From: an uncultured Acidimicrobiales bacterium
GTDB taxonomy: Bacteria > Actinomycetota > Acidimicrobiia > Acidimicrobiales > SZUA-35
Assembly: GCA_937922045.1 (NCBI GenBank)
Contig: CAKZXA010000006.1
Location: forward strand, 1 to 64,000
DNA: 64,000 nt
Direction of reading: 5' to 3'
Position 1 is the stretch's first letter, and each line of letters starts with the position of its first letter. The notes under the pieces were generated by a model. The model was not told the origin of the DNA and did not search any database. It worked only from the letters and a program-made list of their open reading frames with translations. The position numbers and the translations under genes are program-made. Below are positions 35,143-45,203 of this stretch, in pieces.

Positions 35143-36792
35143 ATGAAGAAGTATTTGATCATCTTGTTGAGTGTGACTCTTTGGGCGACCGCACTCTTTA
35201 CGCCATCTTCGGCGAGCGCCCAAACCTCTTTTTCGACGGACTGTCGAGACCTTGGGTCCTTCCTTGTTGGCTGCGAAAGTTCGGGCGGGCGTTGGTCGTC
35301 TGCTTTCATCGAATACGCCGAGGCGAACGGGATCGCGCCCAACACGAGGGTTGGAGCACGCGTCCAATTCTTCCCTCAAGGAAACCGGCCGCTCGAAGAA
35401 GTGATGTACATCATCGGTCCGTACCTCCCCGCCGAGGATGCGGGAACCGATTCGGAAACCATCGTCGACGAGCGGGAGCTCTTGGCCAACTGGGATCCAG
35501 ACGACCTAGTGCCAGCGATGAATGACGTGCGCGTTCGCCTCCGCGATCTCGATGTGTCGATTGTCTACATCGGCTTTGGTCACGTTGATGACTCCCAGCA
35601 GCCGGTAGCGCAGCGAGTCGTAGCCACCAAAAGAGCCATTCGAGAGTTCGAAAAACAGCGCCGAGTTGCTCTTGGCCACAGAGGACATGCGACGGCGTTG
35701 ACCGGGCTAAGTCTCGGTGGAGTTGTCGGCAAGATAGCGCTCACCGAGCTCGAAAGCGAAGGTTTCGATCATGGGGTCGAGACCTACGTCTCGTTCGACG
35801 CACCGCACTGGGGGGCTTACACGCCCATAGGGCTTCAGACGACGCCGTTGTACCTAGCTAGCTCCTTCCGGTGGATCGAACGGAACTTGAGCTGGGCCGA
35901 GAGAATAGGTTCAGGCCAGATCGATCAGGCCCGGGACGGGGCGATGCGGGCCGCCAACCTGACTGTCCGCAATCCAGTCGCCCAGGATGTTTTGATGCTC
36001 AACGTCGCCTACGAAGGCTGGAAAGCCCCGAACGCCGACTACATCCGAAACCGTAAGAGCCGGTTGCCCAAGGCGACGAAACGCAATGTTGCGATCGCCA
36101 GCGGTGCTATCGATGGCACCAGACCTCAGCTGGGAGAATTCTACTTCGATCTCGACACTGGTCGTGCGGTGCCACAAAGAGCTCAGGCCCGCCTACATCT
36201 CGAAGCGAAGGTGCCGACCCTTGCGAACCGAGCTACCTTCTGGGGCCACCTGAGCCACGCCGGCCTCTTTGACAGACCGAAGAGCGAATGGGGACCGCAG
36301 AACGCGCCAGCAGCTTGGGTTGACATCGAAACTGGGTCATGCGCTCACATGACAACTCTTGTCGATGGTCCCATTGCAAAGGCCAACGTCGAGCTCCCAA
36401 AGATATGGAGAAACTACAGAGCTGCCGCGCTTGAGAATAGGGCATGTTTCGTACCAACGTTTAGCGCTATTGCCGGCTTCCGCAATCAGCTCGACTCTTC
36501 GCCCTTCGACGTCGTAATCGGCGATAGCGAGAACAAGCAGCATCTAACGGTGTCCCCCCAGATGCGCAACGAGCTCCTGAGCGAACTCGATCGTGTCTTT
36601 CGCACAGCTCCAACGTCAACGCCAACTTCGACGCCGCCCCCACCGACGACCAGGAAGTGTGAGTTCTCGTCAGGCACACACAACCTGGCCGATACTCGGG
36701 CGATGTTCCCAGACAAGTGTGGCACCGCATGGAACGACCAACGCCACAAATGCGACTACGACAGCAACGGCTGGCACTGCCGAGATATCTAA
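35143..36792 (+). CDS. Secreted alpha/beta hydrolase with C-terminal cysteine module
   Basis: 549 residues. Signal peptide about 4-26. An alpha/beta-hydrolase domain: strand TALTGLSLGG carries the Gly-x-Ser-x-Gly nucleophile elbow (about 188-194), FDAPHWG the following acid-region turn, and GHLSHAGLF or SCAHMTT candidate His positions. After a Thr/Pro linker (TSTPTSTPPPPTT) comes a 45-residue four-Cys module that resembles one in the giant toxin. Probably an extracellular esterase or lipase. AAGGAA precedes the ATG by 5 bases. Confidence 0.7.
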   Translation: MKKYLIILLSVTLWATALFTPSSASAQTSFSTDCRDLGSFLVGCESSGGRWSSAFIEYAEANGIAPNTRVGARVQFFPQGNRPLEEVMYIIGPYLPAEDAGTDSETIVDERELLANWDPDDLVPAMNDVRVRLRDLDVSIVYIGFGHVDDSQQPVAQRVVATKRAIREFEKQRRVALGHRGHATALTGLSLGGVVGKIALTELESEGFDHGVETYVSFDAPHWGAYTPIGLQTTPLYLASSFRWIERNLSWAERIGSGQIDQARDGAMRAANLTVRNPVAQDVLMLNVAYEGWKAPNADYIRNRKSRLPKATKRNVAIASGAIDGTRPQLGEFYFDLDTGRAVPQRAQARLHLEAKVPTLANRATFWGHLSHAGLFDRPKSEWGPQNAPAAWVDIETGSCAHMTTLVDGPIAKANVELPKIWRNYRAAALENRACFVPTFSAIAGFRNQLDSSPFDVVIGDSENKQHLTVSPQMRNELLSELDRVFRTAPTSTPTSTPPPPTTRKCEFSSGTHNLADTRAMFPDKCGTAWNDQRHKCDYDSNGWHCRDI

Positions 36793-36878
36793 GGGCCTGA
36801 GAAGTGATGAAACGGCTACTGAACTCAACGACAAGCGCACTCTGGCATCGGTCGGAGGCACTGACGAAAGGCAATCTG

Positions 36879-38003
36879 ATGAAACGAGTCTCTACCGAAG
36901 TGGCGGACAAGCCAGGAGGCGATGCCTCACGGGACCGCCCGCCGAGACTTTGGAATCGACTCCGATCGACCGCCATCGTCACCTGTCTCGCATTTGCTGC
37001 GACCACCTTTACATACGCCTCAGCCACTGAGGCGGCGGCGCTCGAACCGTCGTTGCCATCAGACACAGCAGCGTTGGCTGACTCCGGTGGAGGCGACCTC
37101 GAAGAAGATGAGATTCTTCGTCAAAAAGCCGTAGACCATGTGGTCAAGGCGTTCGAGTCTTACGGCAAAACCAACGGCACCTACCTCGTCGAGGGCGCTG
37201 GCCGATGGGGTGGCACTGGCGGCGACGGCTGGGTCTTCTACGAAACAGGGCCAAGCCGCTATCCCAGTCCCTACCCGACCTCGATCGCCAGCGTGCTGAT
37301 CGATGAGGGCCATTTCACCGACGGTGTGTTTTATGACCCGCTATGGCGGAGCAAGACCTGGACGTTCGGGGACATGCAGGCGTATCGGTGCGAAGATCGA
37401 GTTGGGGTATTCACGGTGCACGGTGACGGTAAGGCAGCGGCCGAGGACCGAGCGTGGTGGGTAGACAACAACTGCACCCAGTACCCCGCCGACAAGCTCG
37501 ACCTCGGCTATTTCAAGCTCTCCTACCCAATCCCTAGGCTTCCCGATCCGCCGTTGCCTCGAGACCCTGAAGACCTTCGAATCATGGCGGTGTGGGAGAT
37601 GCTCGAGGCGCTCGAATCCTATGGCGACGCCAACGGCACATACCTTGTTGACGGCAGCGGATTCCGCGGCCGAGGCTCCGGATGGGCCTTCTATGAAAAA
37701 GCAGGCAGCAACTACCCGGCCTCGATCGCCAACGCGTTGATCGAAACCGGCCACCTGCCAGCCGATGCACGGCATGATCCGCTGTGGGAAAACCCGCTGT
37801 CAATCGCCGGTGATGTGCTGGTCTACCGATGCCAGGACCGAGTGGCTGTGTTCACCCGCGAAGGCATCAGCAAGCCCTCAACCGAAGACAGCGACTGGTG
37901 GGCGGACAACGGCTGCACCCGCTATCCGATCGACAGGCTCAACACCACCTACTTCAAGCTCTCCAGTCCTGTCGATGAGGCGCAAACGAACGACGCAGGC
38001 TAG
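36879..38003 (+). CDS. Secreted protein with an internal tandem duplication
   Basis: 374 residues from the ATG at 36879 (AAAGG 8 bases upstream); an ATG at 36804 adds 25 residues. Hydrophobic export segment about 28-46. Two copies of a domain of about 120 residues follow, each with SYG-x-NGTYLV, GWxFYE, YPxSIAxxLI, DPLW, YRC-x-DRV-x-VFT, WW-x-DN-x-CT-x-YP and YFKLS. The blocks recall the C-terminal beta domain of type II pseudopilins, but no N-terminal prepilin motif is present, so that likeness may be only a shared fold. No family recognised. Ends at a strong terminator shared with the convergent gene. Confidence 0.65.
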   Translation: MKRVSTEVADKPGGDASRDRPPRLWNRLRSTAIVTCLAFAATTFTYASATEAAALEPSLPSDTAALADSGGGDLEEDEILRQKAVDHVVKAFESYGKTNGTYLVEGAGRWGGTGGDGWVFYETGPSRYPSPYPTSIASVLIDEGHFTDGVFYDPLWRSKTWTFGDMQAYRCEDRVGVFTVHGDGKAAAEDRAWWVDNNCTQYPADKLDLGYFKLSYPIPRLPDPPLPRDPEDLRIMAVWEMLEALESYGDANGTYLVDGSGFRGRGSGWAFYEKAGSNYPASIANALIETGHLPADARHDPLWENPLSIAGDVLVYRCQDRVAVFTREGISKPSTEDSDWWADNGCTRYPIDRLNTTYFKLSSPVDEAQTNDAG

Positions 38004-38022
38004 TCAGTAGCAACCGAAAGAG

Positions 38023-38066
38023 GATGCCGGTGAGGTCGGAGCTGAGAGCGAACCCTCACCGGCATC
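38023..38066. terminator. Bidirectional hairpin terminator
   Basis: GATGCCGGTGAGG (38023-38035) pairs perfectly with CCTCACCGGCATC (38054-38066). It lies between convergent genes ending at 38003 and 38135 and can serve both. Confidence 0.65.
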
Positions 38067-38134
38067 GGCCCGCTACCGCCGGCTCGCTGCTCAGCGGTCT
38101 GTTGCACGTCGAAGATGGTGGTGTATTTCGCGGG

Positions 38135-39280
38135 CTAGCGGCTTGTGGTGAAGCGCACGTCCGGCAGGTTCGCCTCGGTCGGGTCCGGGGGGCGAAGGTC
38201 ATAGGGCCCGATAAGAGTGGGCGGAGAACCCGGTGTAACGTCAGCGACCATGCCGGTATCGGTAGCGAGGAACCTGCCGTCCGGCGACCACATCGGTGGT
38301 TCGTGGACAATGGCGCAACACATATTCACCAGATCGGACACCTCACGTGTGGCCACGTCGAGCACGCGTACATGGCCGGAGAGATTTGCTAATGCGACCA
38401 TTGTTCCGTCGGGAGACACAGCTGCTTTCACGCCGTCGTCTTGTCGCGTATCGGCCTCGGCCAGGGTGAGAGCAGAGCCCGACGCAACATCGACTTCGAC
38501 TATGAACGTCCTCCGAACCGGCTTGCTGCCGTCGTCATCTTTATGCATCCGGGCAACGATGATCGTTGAGTCGTCCTCGGAGAATCCCATGCTGGTGATG
38601 TGAGGGAGGTAGACGAAATCTGGGTCGTCGGTCAGGAGAACCCAGCGCTCCTCTTGTCGGTCATAGAGCCACAGCTCAGGAGACAGGTTCTCGAAGATCA
38701 CGGCGAGCTTCGACCCATCGTTGCTCAAAGTCCAGCTTGCCCAGAAGCGTTCGTTCGCTTCCGAGTCGTGCCCTGGCGGAGGAGGAATCGATTCGACCAG
38801 TTTGGCCTCGACCGTTCGAAGTTCTACCGAACCATCGGGTGTACGCGTCGCTAGAAGGTCTTCGGCACCAAACCAGAACCCTTCTGATGTCCCAACCTTT
38901 GTGGCATCACGCGCGAGTATGGCATCGCCGACCTTCAGATAGCTGCCCGTGTCTGACGCTCTGACCGAGTTCTGAGGCGGCGTGTATTCGTCGGAGAGGC
39001 TCGTCCAATGCTCATTGCTGGGGGTTCGTAGGCACACATGCAGTGTCACGTCTACCCAACAAGAGGCTGTCATCAGGGCCCCACAATCCGGCAGATTGCT
39101 AGAGCGGCAGCGTTCTGCCAGCCCGGTGGACGTCAAACCGACTACTTGTGTGTCGCCGAGTTCTTCGAAGAAGTGGACGCTTGCCGGCTCGGATTCGCCG
39201 ATCACGAAACGAGTGCCGACCACCGCTAGGGCGATGAGGGAAAGGCAAGTGACACCCGCCAAGATATGCCGCCATGTCAT
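38135..39280 (-). CDS. Exported TolB/WD40-like beta-propeller protein
   Basis: 381 residues: one N-terminal hydrophobic segment (about 6-27; uncleaved anchor or signal peptide), then repeating propeller strands such as TLSNDGSKLAVIFE, GFSEDDSTIIVAR, AAVSPDGTMVALANL and MWSPDGRFLATD. The D-G-x-x-hydrophobic turns are typical of TolB/PD40 blades. Likely an extracytoplasmic lipoprotein-like sensor or scaffold; no lipobox is clear. GAAGG abuts the ATG. Confidence 0.65.
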   Translation of the reverse strand: MTWRHILAGVTCLSLIALAVVGTRFVIGESEPASVHFFEELGDTQVVGLTSTGLAERCRSSNLPDCGALMTASCWVDVTLHVCLRTPSNEHWTSLSDEYTPPQNSVRASDTGSYLKVGDAILARDATKVGTSEGFWFGAEDLLATRTPDGSVELRTVEAKLVESIPPPPGHDSEANERFWASWTLSNDGSKLAVIFENLSPELWLYDRQEERWVLLTDDPDFVYLPHITSMGFSEDDSTIIVARMHKDDDGSKPVRRTFIVEVDVASGSALTLAEADTRQDDGVKAAVSPDGTMVALANLSGHVRVLDVATREVSDLVNMCCAIVHEPPMWSPDGRFLATDTGMVADVTPGSPPTLIGPYDLRPPDPTEANLPDVRFTTSR

Positions 39281-39425
39281 CCTTCGATCCTAGATGAAGT
39301 TTCGCTAAGGCAGTCTCGCGAAGCTTGTTAGCCTCGACGACAATCCGGATCGCCATAACAGCTAGCTAAGGCATGTTGAAAATGGAGCCGCTCACCTAGA
39401 ATGAGGACTTCATGATCGGGCGGCA

Positions 39426-40547
39426 ATGGTCAATATCTTCGACGATGTAGCGCGGGACGCCGCGGTCTCATTGGGCGTCCCAGCGGCATCCGGGAGCGCT
39501 CTGATCCAAGCACTCTCGGTCGACGGGTTTGCCGTCTTGGCCGACCATGGCGTCGACACGTCGATAGTGGAGGCGGCGCATCAGGAAGCCGAAAAGTTCT
39601 TTGCCCTGCCAATGTCGGAGAAGTTGGCGTGCGACATTCGGCGTTCGGTCAGTCATCGTGGCTACGTGCCGGTCGACGAAGCGGGATCCTACGCCGATGA
39701 AGGCATACGACGTTATGAGGCCTACGACATCGGCCTCGATCTGGCGCCCGACCACCCGGCTGTCGCCAGCCGCACACCGCTTATGGGTCCGAACGTTTGG
39801 CCGGTTGATGGAAGCCTTCGCATCGTCGCCCAGCGCTGTTTCGACAGTCTGCAAATGGCGGCGGACGGCTTGCTGGAAATGGTGGCGTCGTCGGTTGGTA
39901 TAGACGTGGCTGCCTTGGCAAAACTCCGACAGCAACCCTTATCCCAGATGCGATTCCTGAAGTATCACGAGGCCGCGACGCCAACCAACGACGCGGCCAT
40001 GGGCGCTCACACCGACTACGAGTTCCTGACCTTGATCTATCAGTGGGGTGGCGGACTCGAGGTTAAGAACCGGGCCGGGGCTTGGATGCCGGTCGAGGCC
40101 CCAAACGGCAGCCTGATCCTCCTCGCCGGCGACTTGCTGGAAGTTGCTACCGGCGGCCAGGTCCGATCATCGCTCCATCGGATCGGGGCGGCGACCGCTT
40201 CCCGCTTCTCGACGGTGTTCTTCGCCGGCGCTGACTACCACTCGGTGATCAGGCCGATGCTGCACCCCGCCACCGAAACGGTGATCGATCTCCGTGAAGA
40301 CCGGCAACCAGAACAGGCGGAGTCGACAGCGGGTCTGGTCAGAGAATCGGTCGCAGCTGGCCCTCATCTGCTAAGCCAACTGCGGCGCGACTTCCCCTAC
40401 CTCCGCGCCAGATATCCTGTCGAAATCCTCCACGACGAACATCACCAGAACACAGATCACAAGACCGCAGCTAGCCCGAATGCGATCATCGATCCAGCCA
40501 ACGTTTGGCGTAGCAGTTTTGAACGCCGACACTTCGATGACGCCTAA
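39426..40547 (+). CDS. Isopenicillin-N-synthase-like 2-oxoglutarate/Fe(II) oxygenase
   Basis: 373 residues. N-terminal DIOX_N-like region (QALSVDGFAVLADHGVD, QEAEKFFALPMSEK) and catalytic core with the iron triad: HTD at about 195-197 and His in SSLHRIG at about 253, followed by the 2-oxoglutarate-binding R-x-S in ASRFSTVFF. Substrate unknown; family members oxidise small molecules such as amino acids and secondary metabolites. Adjacent LysE-type exporter may move the product or substrate. Confidence 0.85.
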   Translation: MVNIFDDVARDAAVSLGVPAASGSALIQALSVDGFAVLADHGVDTSIVEAAHQEAEKFFALPMSEKLACDIRRSVSHRGYVPVDEAGSYADEGIRRYEAYDIGLDLAPDHPAVASRTPLMGPNVWPVDGSLRIVAQRCFDSLQMAADGLLEMVASSVGIDVAALAKLRQQPLSQMRFLKYHEAATPTNDAAMGAHTDYEFLTLIYQWGGGLEVKNRAGAWMPVEAPNGSLILLAGDLLEVATGGQVRSSLHRIGAATASRFSTVFFAGADYHSVIRPMLHPATETVIDLREDRQPEQAESTAGLVRESVAAGPHLLSQLRRDFPYLRARYPVEILHDEHHQNTDHKTAASPNAIIDPANVWRSSFERRHFDDA

Positions 40548-40569
40548 AACCGGTCGAGATCGCTAACCG

Positions 40570-41202
40570 ATGCCTACGTGGGGAGTGATGGCGCTCGTAG
40601 CCACCGCTGGATTCGGGTTCGGTCTGAGCCCCGGTCCTTCGATGCTCTATGTCTTGTCTCGCAGTCTTACGCAGGGAAGGGCAGCCGGGTTTGCCTCTGC
40701 GGTGGGGCTGGCGTTGGGAGGCATGGCGCTGGCCGCGCTTACGGCGCTCGGCGCTGGGGTGGTATTGGCCGGCACGAACTCGCTCTTTACCGCCATCAAA
40801 CTGTTGGGAGGCATCTACCTCCTCTACCTCGCCGCCCGCTCGCTTTACGATCTACGTAGTTTCGAAAACCGGCTCGAACGGCCGGCTCTTGAGCCCTCGT
40901 CACTCACACGCATCGCTCATCAGGGCTTCTGGGTTGAAGCTCTAAACCCGAAGACGGTGCTCTTCTTTGCTGCATTCCTCCCAGGGTTTGTCGACGAGAA
41001 CGCTGGTTCGGTTGGGGTGCAGATGCTGATTCTGGGATTATTGATCCCGCTGACAGCCGTCCCCTCAGACCTGACGGTGGCTGTAACAGCCTCAGCGTTT
41101 GCTCATCGCATTCAGGAGAACCCAAGGTTCGGGATCTGGCTTGAGGTTCTCAGCATCGGGATTCTTCTGGCCCTTGGAATTCGCGTGTTGATCAGCCTCT
41201 AG
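40570..41202 (+). CDS. LysE/RhtB-family exporter
   Basis: 210 residues, about six hydrophobic helices. N-terminal family signature SPGPSMLYVLSRSLTQGRAAG, then ALNPKTVLFFAAFLPGFV in the second half, both typical of LysE/RhtB amino-acid exporters. Starts 22 bases after the oxygenase gene, so probably co-transcribed. Confidence 0.85.
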   Translation: MPTWGVMALVATAGFGFGLSPGPSMLYVLSRSLTQGRAAGFASAVGLALGGMALAALTALGAGVVLAGTNSLFTAIKLLGGIYLLYLAARSLYDLRSFENRLERPALEPSSLTRIAHQGFWVEALNPKTVLFFAAFLPGFVDENAGSVGVQMLILGLLIPLTAVPSDLTVAVTASAFAHRIQENPRFGIWLEVLSIGILLALGIRVLISL

Positions 41203-41288
41203 ATCACTTCAGGTCTTGGGAAAAGCTTGCGTCTAGACTTCGGCACGCTGCCTATTCAGTCATAAGCCGTTTCCGTCGATAGACAGCC

Positions 41289-43160
41289 GTGGGCGACAGT
41301 TCAACCAGTGACGGATCACGGCCCGGCTCCCGCGCCGAGATGTCGGCCGAACGCCAACTTGAAACGCTTCGCCAGATGGTGATCGAACTCGCTCAAGCTG
41401 GCGATATTCGGTCGGTGCTCCAGGTGATCGCCCGGTCGACCATGACAGCTCTCGGCTACGAAGACTGCGTGATCTATCTCGTGGAGTCGAGACCTGAGAG
41501 GGTGCTCGTTCAACGGGCTGCCCATGGTCCGAAAAGCCCCAACGGATTGACGGTTGTGGACCCGATCGAACTCGATTTTGGTGCCGGCATCGTGGGCACC
41601 TGCGCCGCCAACGCTCTTCCGCTCAGAGTGGACGACACATCGATCGACCCTCGCTACGTCGTCGACGATGCCGCTCGCGGGAGCGAACTCGCTGTTCCCA
41701 TCATCGACAACGGCGAAGTGATCGGCGTGATCGACTCCGAACACTCGTTGAAGGCTTTCTACACGCCGCTCGATGAGCAGGCGGTGAACGATATTGCCAG
41801 CTTGGCCGCGGCGCGCCTTCGCACGGCGATGACGATCGAACAACTTGAACGCAACGTCGACGAGCTAGAACAAACGCGAGCGGAGCTGGATGATCTAGCC
41901 CGCACCGATGGCCTAACCGGGCTGCTGAACAGACGAGGCTTCGAGGAGGCGGTTGGCCGCTTCGGCAAGCGCAAGAAGCTGGTTGGTGCCATCCTCGACA
42001 TCGATCGATTCAAAATTCTGAACGACACTCACGGACACCCGTGTGGTGACACGATCCTTCGAAAGCTGGCGCAGATCGTTTCCGCCGAGTCGATGAGTCG
42101 CAATCTCACCGCATCAAGACTTGGCGGTGATGAATTCATGGTGATTGGCGAACACGTCGACGATGTTCACGATGCCATGCTCGCCATCCTCCAGAAGGTG
42201 AGATCCGAACGTTGGGTCTACGGCCTCACGGTGCTGGACGTGACCGTTAGCATCGGCATGGCGGAGAGCGCGAGGGACCAGACGTGGGCCCTAGCCGACG
42301 AGGCCCTCTACCTGGCCAAAGCCGAAGGCCGTGACCAGCTCATCGTGTACGCCGACGACGACCCAAGGGTGCAAGCCAATCGGCTCGACCGGTATTGGGC
42401 GGATGAAGTTCACCGCGCTATCTCCTCTGATGCTTTCCTCCTTTTTGCGCAACCGATCATCGACCTCGCCAAAGTAGGCGAGCCATCGCCCGCCTACTAC
42501 GAGGTACTGCTTCGGCGCCGAATGCCCAACGGACAGCCAGCCAGCCCCAGCCGACTCCTAGGAGCTGCCGAACGTTTTGGACTGAGCGAGCGTCTGGACA
42601 CCTGGGTTCTGCAAAGTACTCTGTCGTGGCTGGTCAACCAGGAGTCGAAGCCCAACATTGCGATCAATGTCGGCGCCCCCTTCGTCGGCTCGGTAAGGGC
42701 ATTGGCAAACCTTGAGAAGATGATGGTGCGAACCGGTGCCGATCCCAGCCAGCTGTGTTTCGAGATCACCGAGACGATGGGAATCGAAGACCTTGACCGA
42801 ACCGTTAGCTTTGTCCGCACCATCCAGCGATGGGGATGCAAGGTTGCGATTGACGACTTTGGAAGTGGATGGACGAGTCTGCCCCTCGTCCAAGATCTTG
42901 GCGTTGACATCCTCAAGATCGACGGGTCGTGGATCAAGAAGGCAAGCACTGACCTCCTGGCGTGTTCGGTGGTCAACTCGACGGTGGAGGCCGCAAGAAT
43001 CCTCGGCGTCGACGTGGTCGCCGAATGGGTTGAGGATCGCCAAACCCTCGACTTCGTCACGAGCCTCGGTATCCGATACGTGCAAGGATTTCTTTTTGGT
43101 ATGCCGCACCCATTGCACGAGATCACGGCGAGCAACGTCGAGCCGTATACCACCGGCTGA
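41289..43160 (+). CDS. GAF-GGDEF-EAL cyclic-di-GMP enzyme
   Basis: 623 residues from GTG. GAF domain about 20-175, a short coiled linker (about 180-205), GGDEF domain with intact GGDEF at 279-283 and no obvious upstream RxxD inhibition site, and an EAL domain whose signature reads EVL at 405-407 (the Glu is kept) with DDFGSG, LKIDG and EWVE motifs. Both making and breaking cyclic-di-GMP are possible. Soluble; the GAF domain probably senses a small ligand. Confidence 0.85.
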   Translation: MGDSSTSDGSRPGSRAEMSAERQLETLRQMVIELAQAGDIRSVLQVIARSTMTALGYEDCVIYLVESRPERVLVQRAAHGPKSPNGLTVVDPIELDFGAGIVGTCAANALPLRVDDTSIDPRYVVDDAARGSELAVPIIDNGEVIGVIDSEHSLKAFYTPLDEQAVNDIASLAAARLRTAMTIEQLERNVDELEQTRAELDDLARTDGLTGLLNRRGFEEAVGRFGKRKKLVGAILDIDRFKILNDTHGHPCGDTILRKLAQIVSAESMSRNLTASRLGGDEFMVIGEHVDDVHDAMLAILQKVRSERWVYGLTVLDVTVSIGMAESARDQTWALADEALYLAKAEGRDQLIVYADDDPRVQANRLDRYWADEVHRAISSDAFLLFAQPIIDLAKVGEPSPAYYEVLLRRRMPNGQPASPSRLLGAAERFGLSERLDTWVLQSTLSWLVNQESKPNIAINVGAPFVGSVRALANLEKMMVRTGADPSQLCFEITETMGIEDLDRTVSFVRTIQRWGCKVAIDDFGSGWTSLPLVQDLGVDILKIDGSWIKKASTDLLACSVVNSTVEAARILGVDVVAEWVEDRQTLDFVTSLGIRYVQGFLFGMPHPLHEITASNVEPYTTG

Positions 43161-43268
43161 GAGTAATAGAGCCTCGATCCGATACGGTTAGATGTTGAAG
43201 GTTTGGCAAATGCTGGGCCGTAAAGGCCTGCTGCAGTAAAGATGCGGCGCATTGAGGAGCCAAACCGA

Positions 43269-45056
43269 ATGATGAACGACGCTGTCCAACCGGATGAACG
43301 CGCCGACGCGCACGAGCCTGAAGTCACGGCTGAAGAGCCTGAAGTCACGGCTGAAGAATCGAATGGTTTCGCCGACCTAGGGCTTCGGTCCGAGCTATTG
43401 GGATCCCTGGCCGATGTTGGCTATACAACGCCGACCCCGATCCAGGCCGAAACCATCCCGCACCTCCTCCAAGGGGTCGACGTGCTCGGCCAGGCCGCAA
43501 CCGGCACAGGAAAGACCGCAGCCTTCACCCTCCCCATCGTGAACATGATCGAGCCCGGCCATCCCAGTGCACCGGTAGCTCTCGTCATCGTGCCGACGAG
43601 AGAACTAGCCGTGCAGGTTTGTGAGGCCGTCAATGGCTACGGCAAGCGTCAACGGGTGAAGGCGATCGCCGTTTACGGTGGCGCATCTATACGCGATCAA
43701 ATCGGCGGGCTTCGCCGAGGCGTACACGTTGTCGTCGGGACCCCAGGCCGCACCATCGACCTGATCAAGCGCAAGTCGCTCAACCTCACCGACATCGCCA
43801 CCGTGGTGCTCGACGAGGCCGACGAGATCCTCGACATGGGCTTCGCCGAAGACATCGAAACGATCCTTGAGGCAACGCCGCCCAACCGTCAAACCGTGTT
43901 GTTCTCGGCCACGATGCCGCCGCGTATCAAGTCGATCGCCTCTCGCCATCAGCGCGATCCAGTGCAGATCAGTGTTGGTCTTGGCAAGGATGCCCCGACC
44001 AACGACCTCGTTCGCCAGACGGTCTATACGGTCCTTCCCAAGCACAGGGCAGCCGCACTCGGTCGCATCATCGATATCGAGTCCCCCGAATCAGCCCTTG
44101 TGTTCTGCCGCACCCGTCGCGACGTCGACGACCTAACGTCGGCGATGAACGCCCGCGGCTATCGAGCCGAAGCCCTACACGGTGGCATGGATCAGCAACA
44201 GCGCGACCGGGTGATGGGCCGTCTACGCGACGGCACCGCCAACCTGCTGGTTGCCACCGACGTTGCGGCCCGAGGACTCGACGTCGACACGCTGACCCAC
44301 GTCGTCAACTACGACGTGCCGGCCCAGCCTGAAAGCTATGTGCACCGCATCGGTCGCGTGGGGCGCGCTGGCCGAGAAGGCGTTGCTATCACCCTGGCCG
44401 AACCGAAGAATCGCCACCAGCTCAAGCGCATCGAACGTCTCGTAGGCCGCAAGCTAGAGATGGCAAAAGTGCCGAGCGTCGAAGCCCTTCGCGCTCGTCA
44501 ACTCGAAAGCACTCTCGAAGTGATCCGGGCCGAAGTCGGCGCCGAAGACCTAGAGGTCTACGCCGATGTGATGCATCAGCTCACCGATGTGGCCGAGCTC
44601 CGCGACCTCGCTCTCGCCGCTATCAAACTTGTGCACGAAGGCCGGAACCCGGTGTTCAACGAAACCTTCATCCCCGAGGTGGCGGAATCCAAGAACAAGT
44701 TTGATCGCGACCGCTCCAAGCGGGGCGACCGAAAGGGCCGCTCCGACCATCGAGGCTCCAAGTCGCACTCGGGCCAAGGCTCAAAGGGTCGAAGCTCCGA
44801 CGGCATCGACGGTGATACCTCGTTTGTCTACATCGGGGTTGGGCGTCGTGGCCAGGTTCGACCGGGCGACTTTGTTGGTGCCATCGCCAACGAAACCCGG
44901 CTTTCAGGCCGAGACATTGGCCCGATCAAGATTGCCGAGCACTACTCGGTTGTTGGCGTTCCCAGCTCAACGGTCAATGAGGTCATTAGCGCCATCAATG
45001 GATCGAGCATCCGGGGTAAGCGGGCCAAGGCCCGCCGCTACGTCGACAAGTCCTAG
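43269..45056 (+). CDS. DEAD-box RNA helicase (DeaD/CsdA type)
   Basis: 595 residues. Q motif YTTPTPIQAETIP, Walker A AATGTGKT, DEAD as LDEADEILDMGF, SATMPP, and helicase C motifs VFCRTRRDVDDL and HRIGRVGRAGREG. Basic, Ser/Gly-rich stretch then a C-terminal DbpA-type RNA-binding domain (about 517-590). GAGGAG lies 9 bases before the ATG at 43269, so this start is preferred over the ATG at 43242. A 21-bp tandem repeat near the start encodes two copies of PEVTAEE. Likely acts in ribosome assembly or mRNA decay at low temperature. Confidence 0.9.
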   Translation: MMNDAVQPDERADAHEPEVTAEEPEVTAEESNGFADLGLRSELLGSLADVGYTTPTPIQAETIPHLLQGVDVLGQAATGTGKTAAFTLPIVNMIEPGHPSAPVALVIVPTRELAVQVCEAVNGYGKRQRVKAIAVYGGASIRDQIGGLRRGVHVVVGTPGRTIDLIKRKSLNLTDIATVVLDEADEILDMGFAEDIETILEATPPNRQTVLFSATMPPRIKSIASRHQRDPVQISVGLGKDAPTNDLVRQTVYTVLPKHRAAALGRIIDIESPESALVFCRTRRDVDDLTSAMNARGYRAEALHGGMDQQQRDRVMGRLRDGTANLLVATDVAARGLDVDTLTHVVNYDVPAQPESYVHRIGRVGRAGREGVAITLAEPKNRHQLKRIERLVGRKLEMAKVPSVEALRARQLESTLEVIRAEVGAEDLEVYADVMHQLTDVAELRDLALAAIKLVHEGRNPVFNETFIPEVAESKNKFDRDRSKRGDRKGRSDHRGSKSHSGQGSKGRSSDGIDGDTSFVYIGVGRRGQVRPGDFVGAIANETRLSGRDIGPIKIAEHYSVVGVPSSTVNEVISAINGSSIRGKRAKARRYVDKS

Positions 45057-45203
45057 GGCGAACATTCACGGCCCGACCGAGGCCCGCGACCGAGACTAGA
45101 GCCGAGACCTACTCGCCGACGCGTCACCAGCGCTGGGGCGACGGTAGGGTTTCGGCCCAGCATCGGTATGAGGCTCGAACCTCACCGTTGAAAGACGTTC
45201 CCG

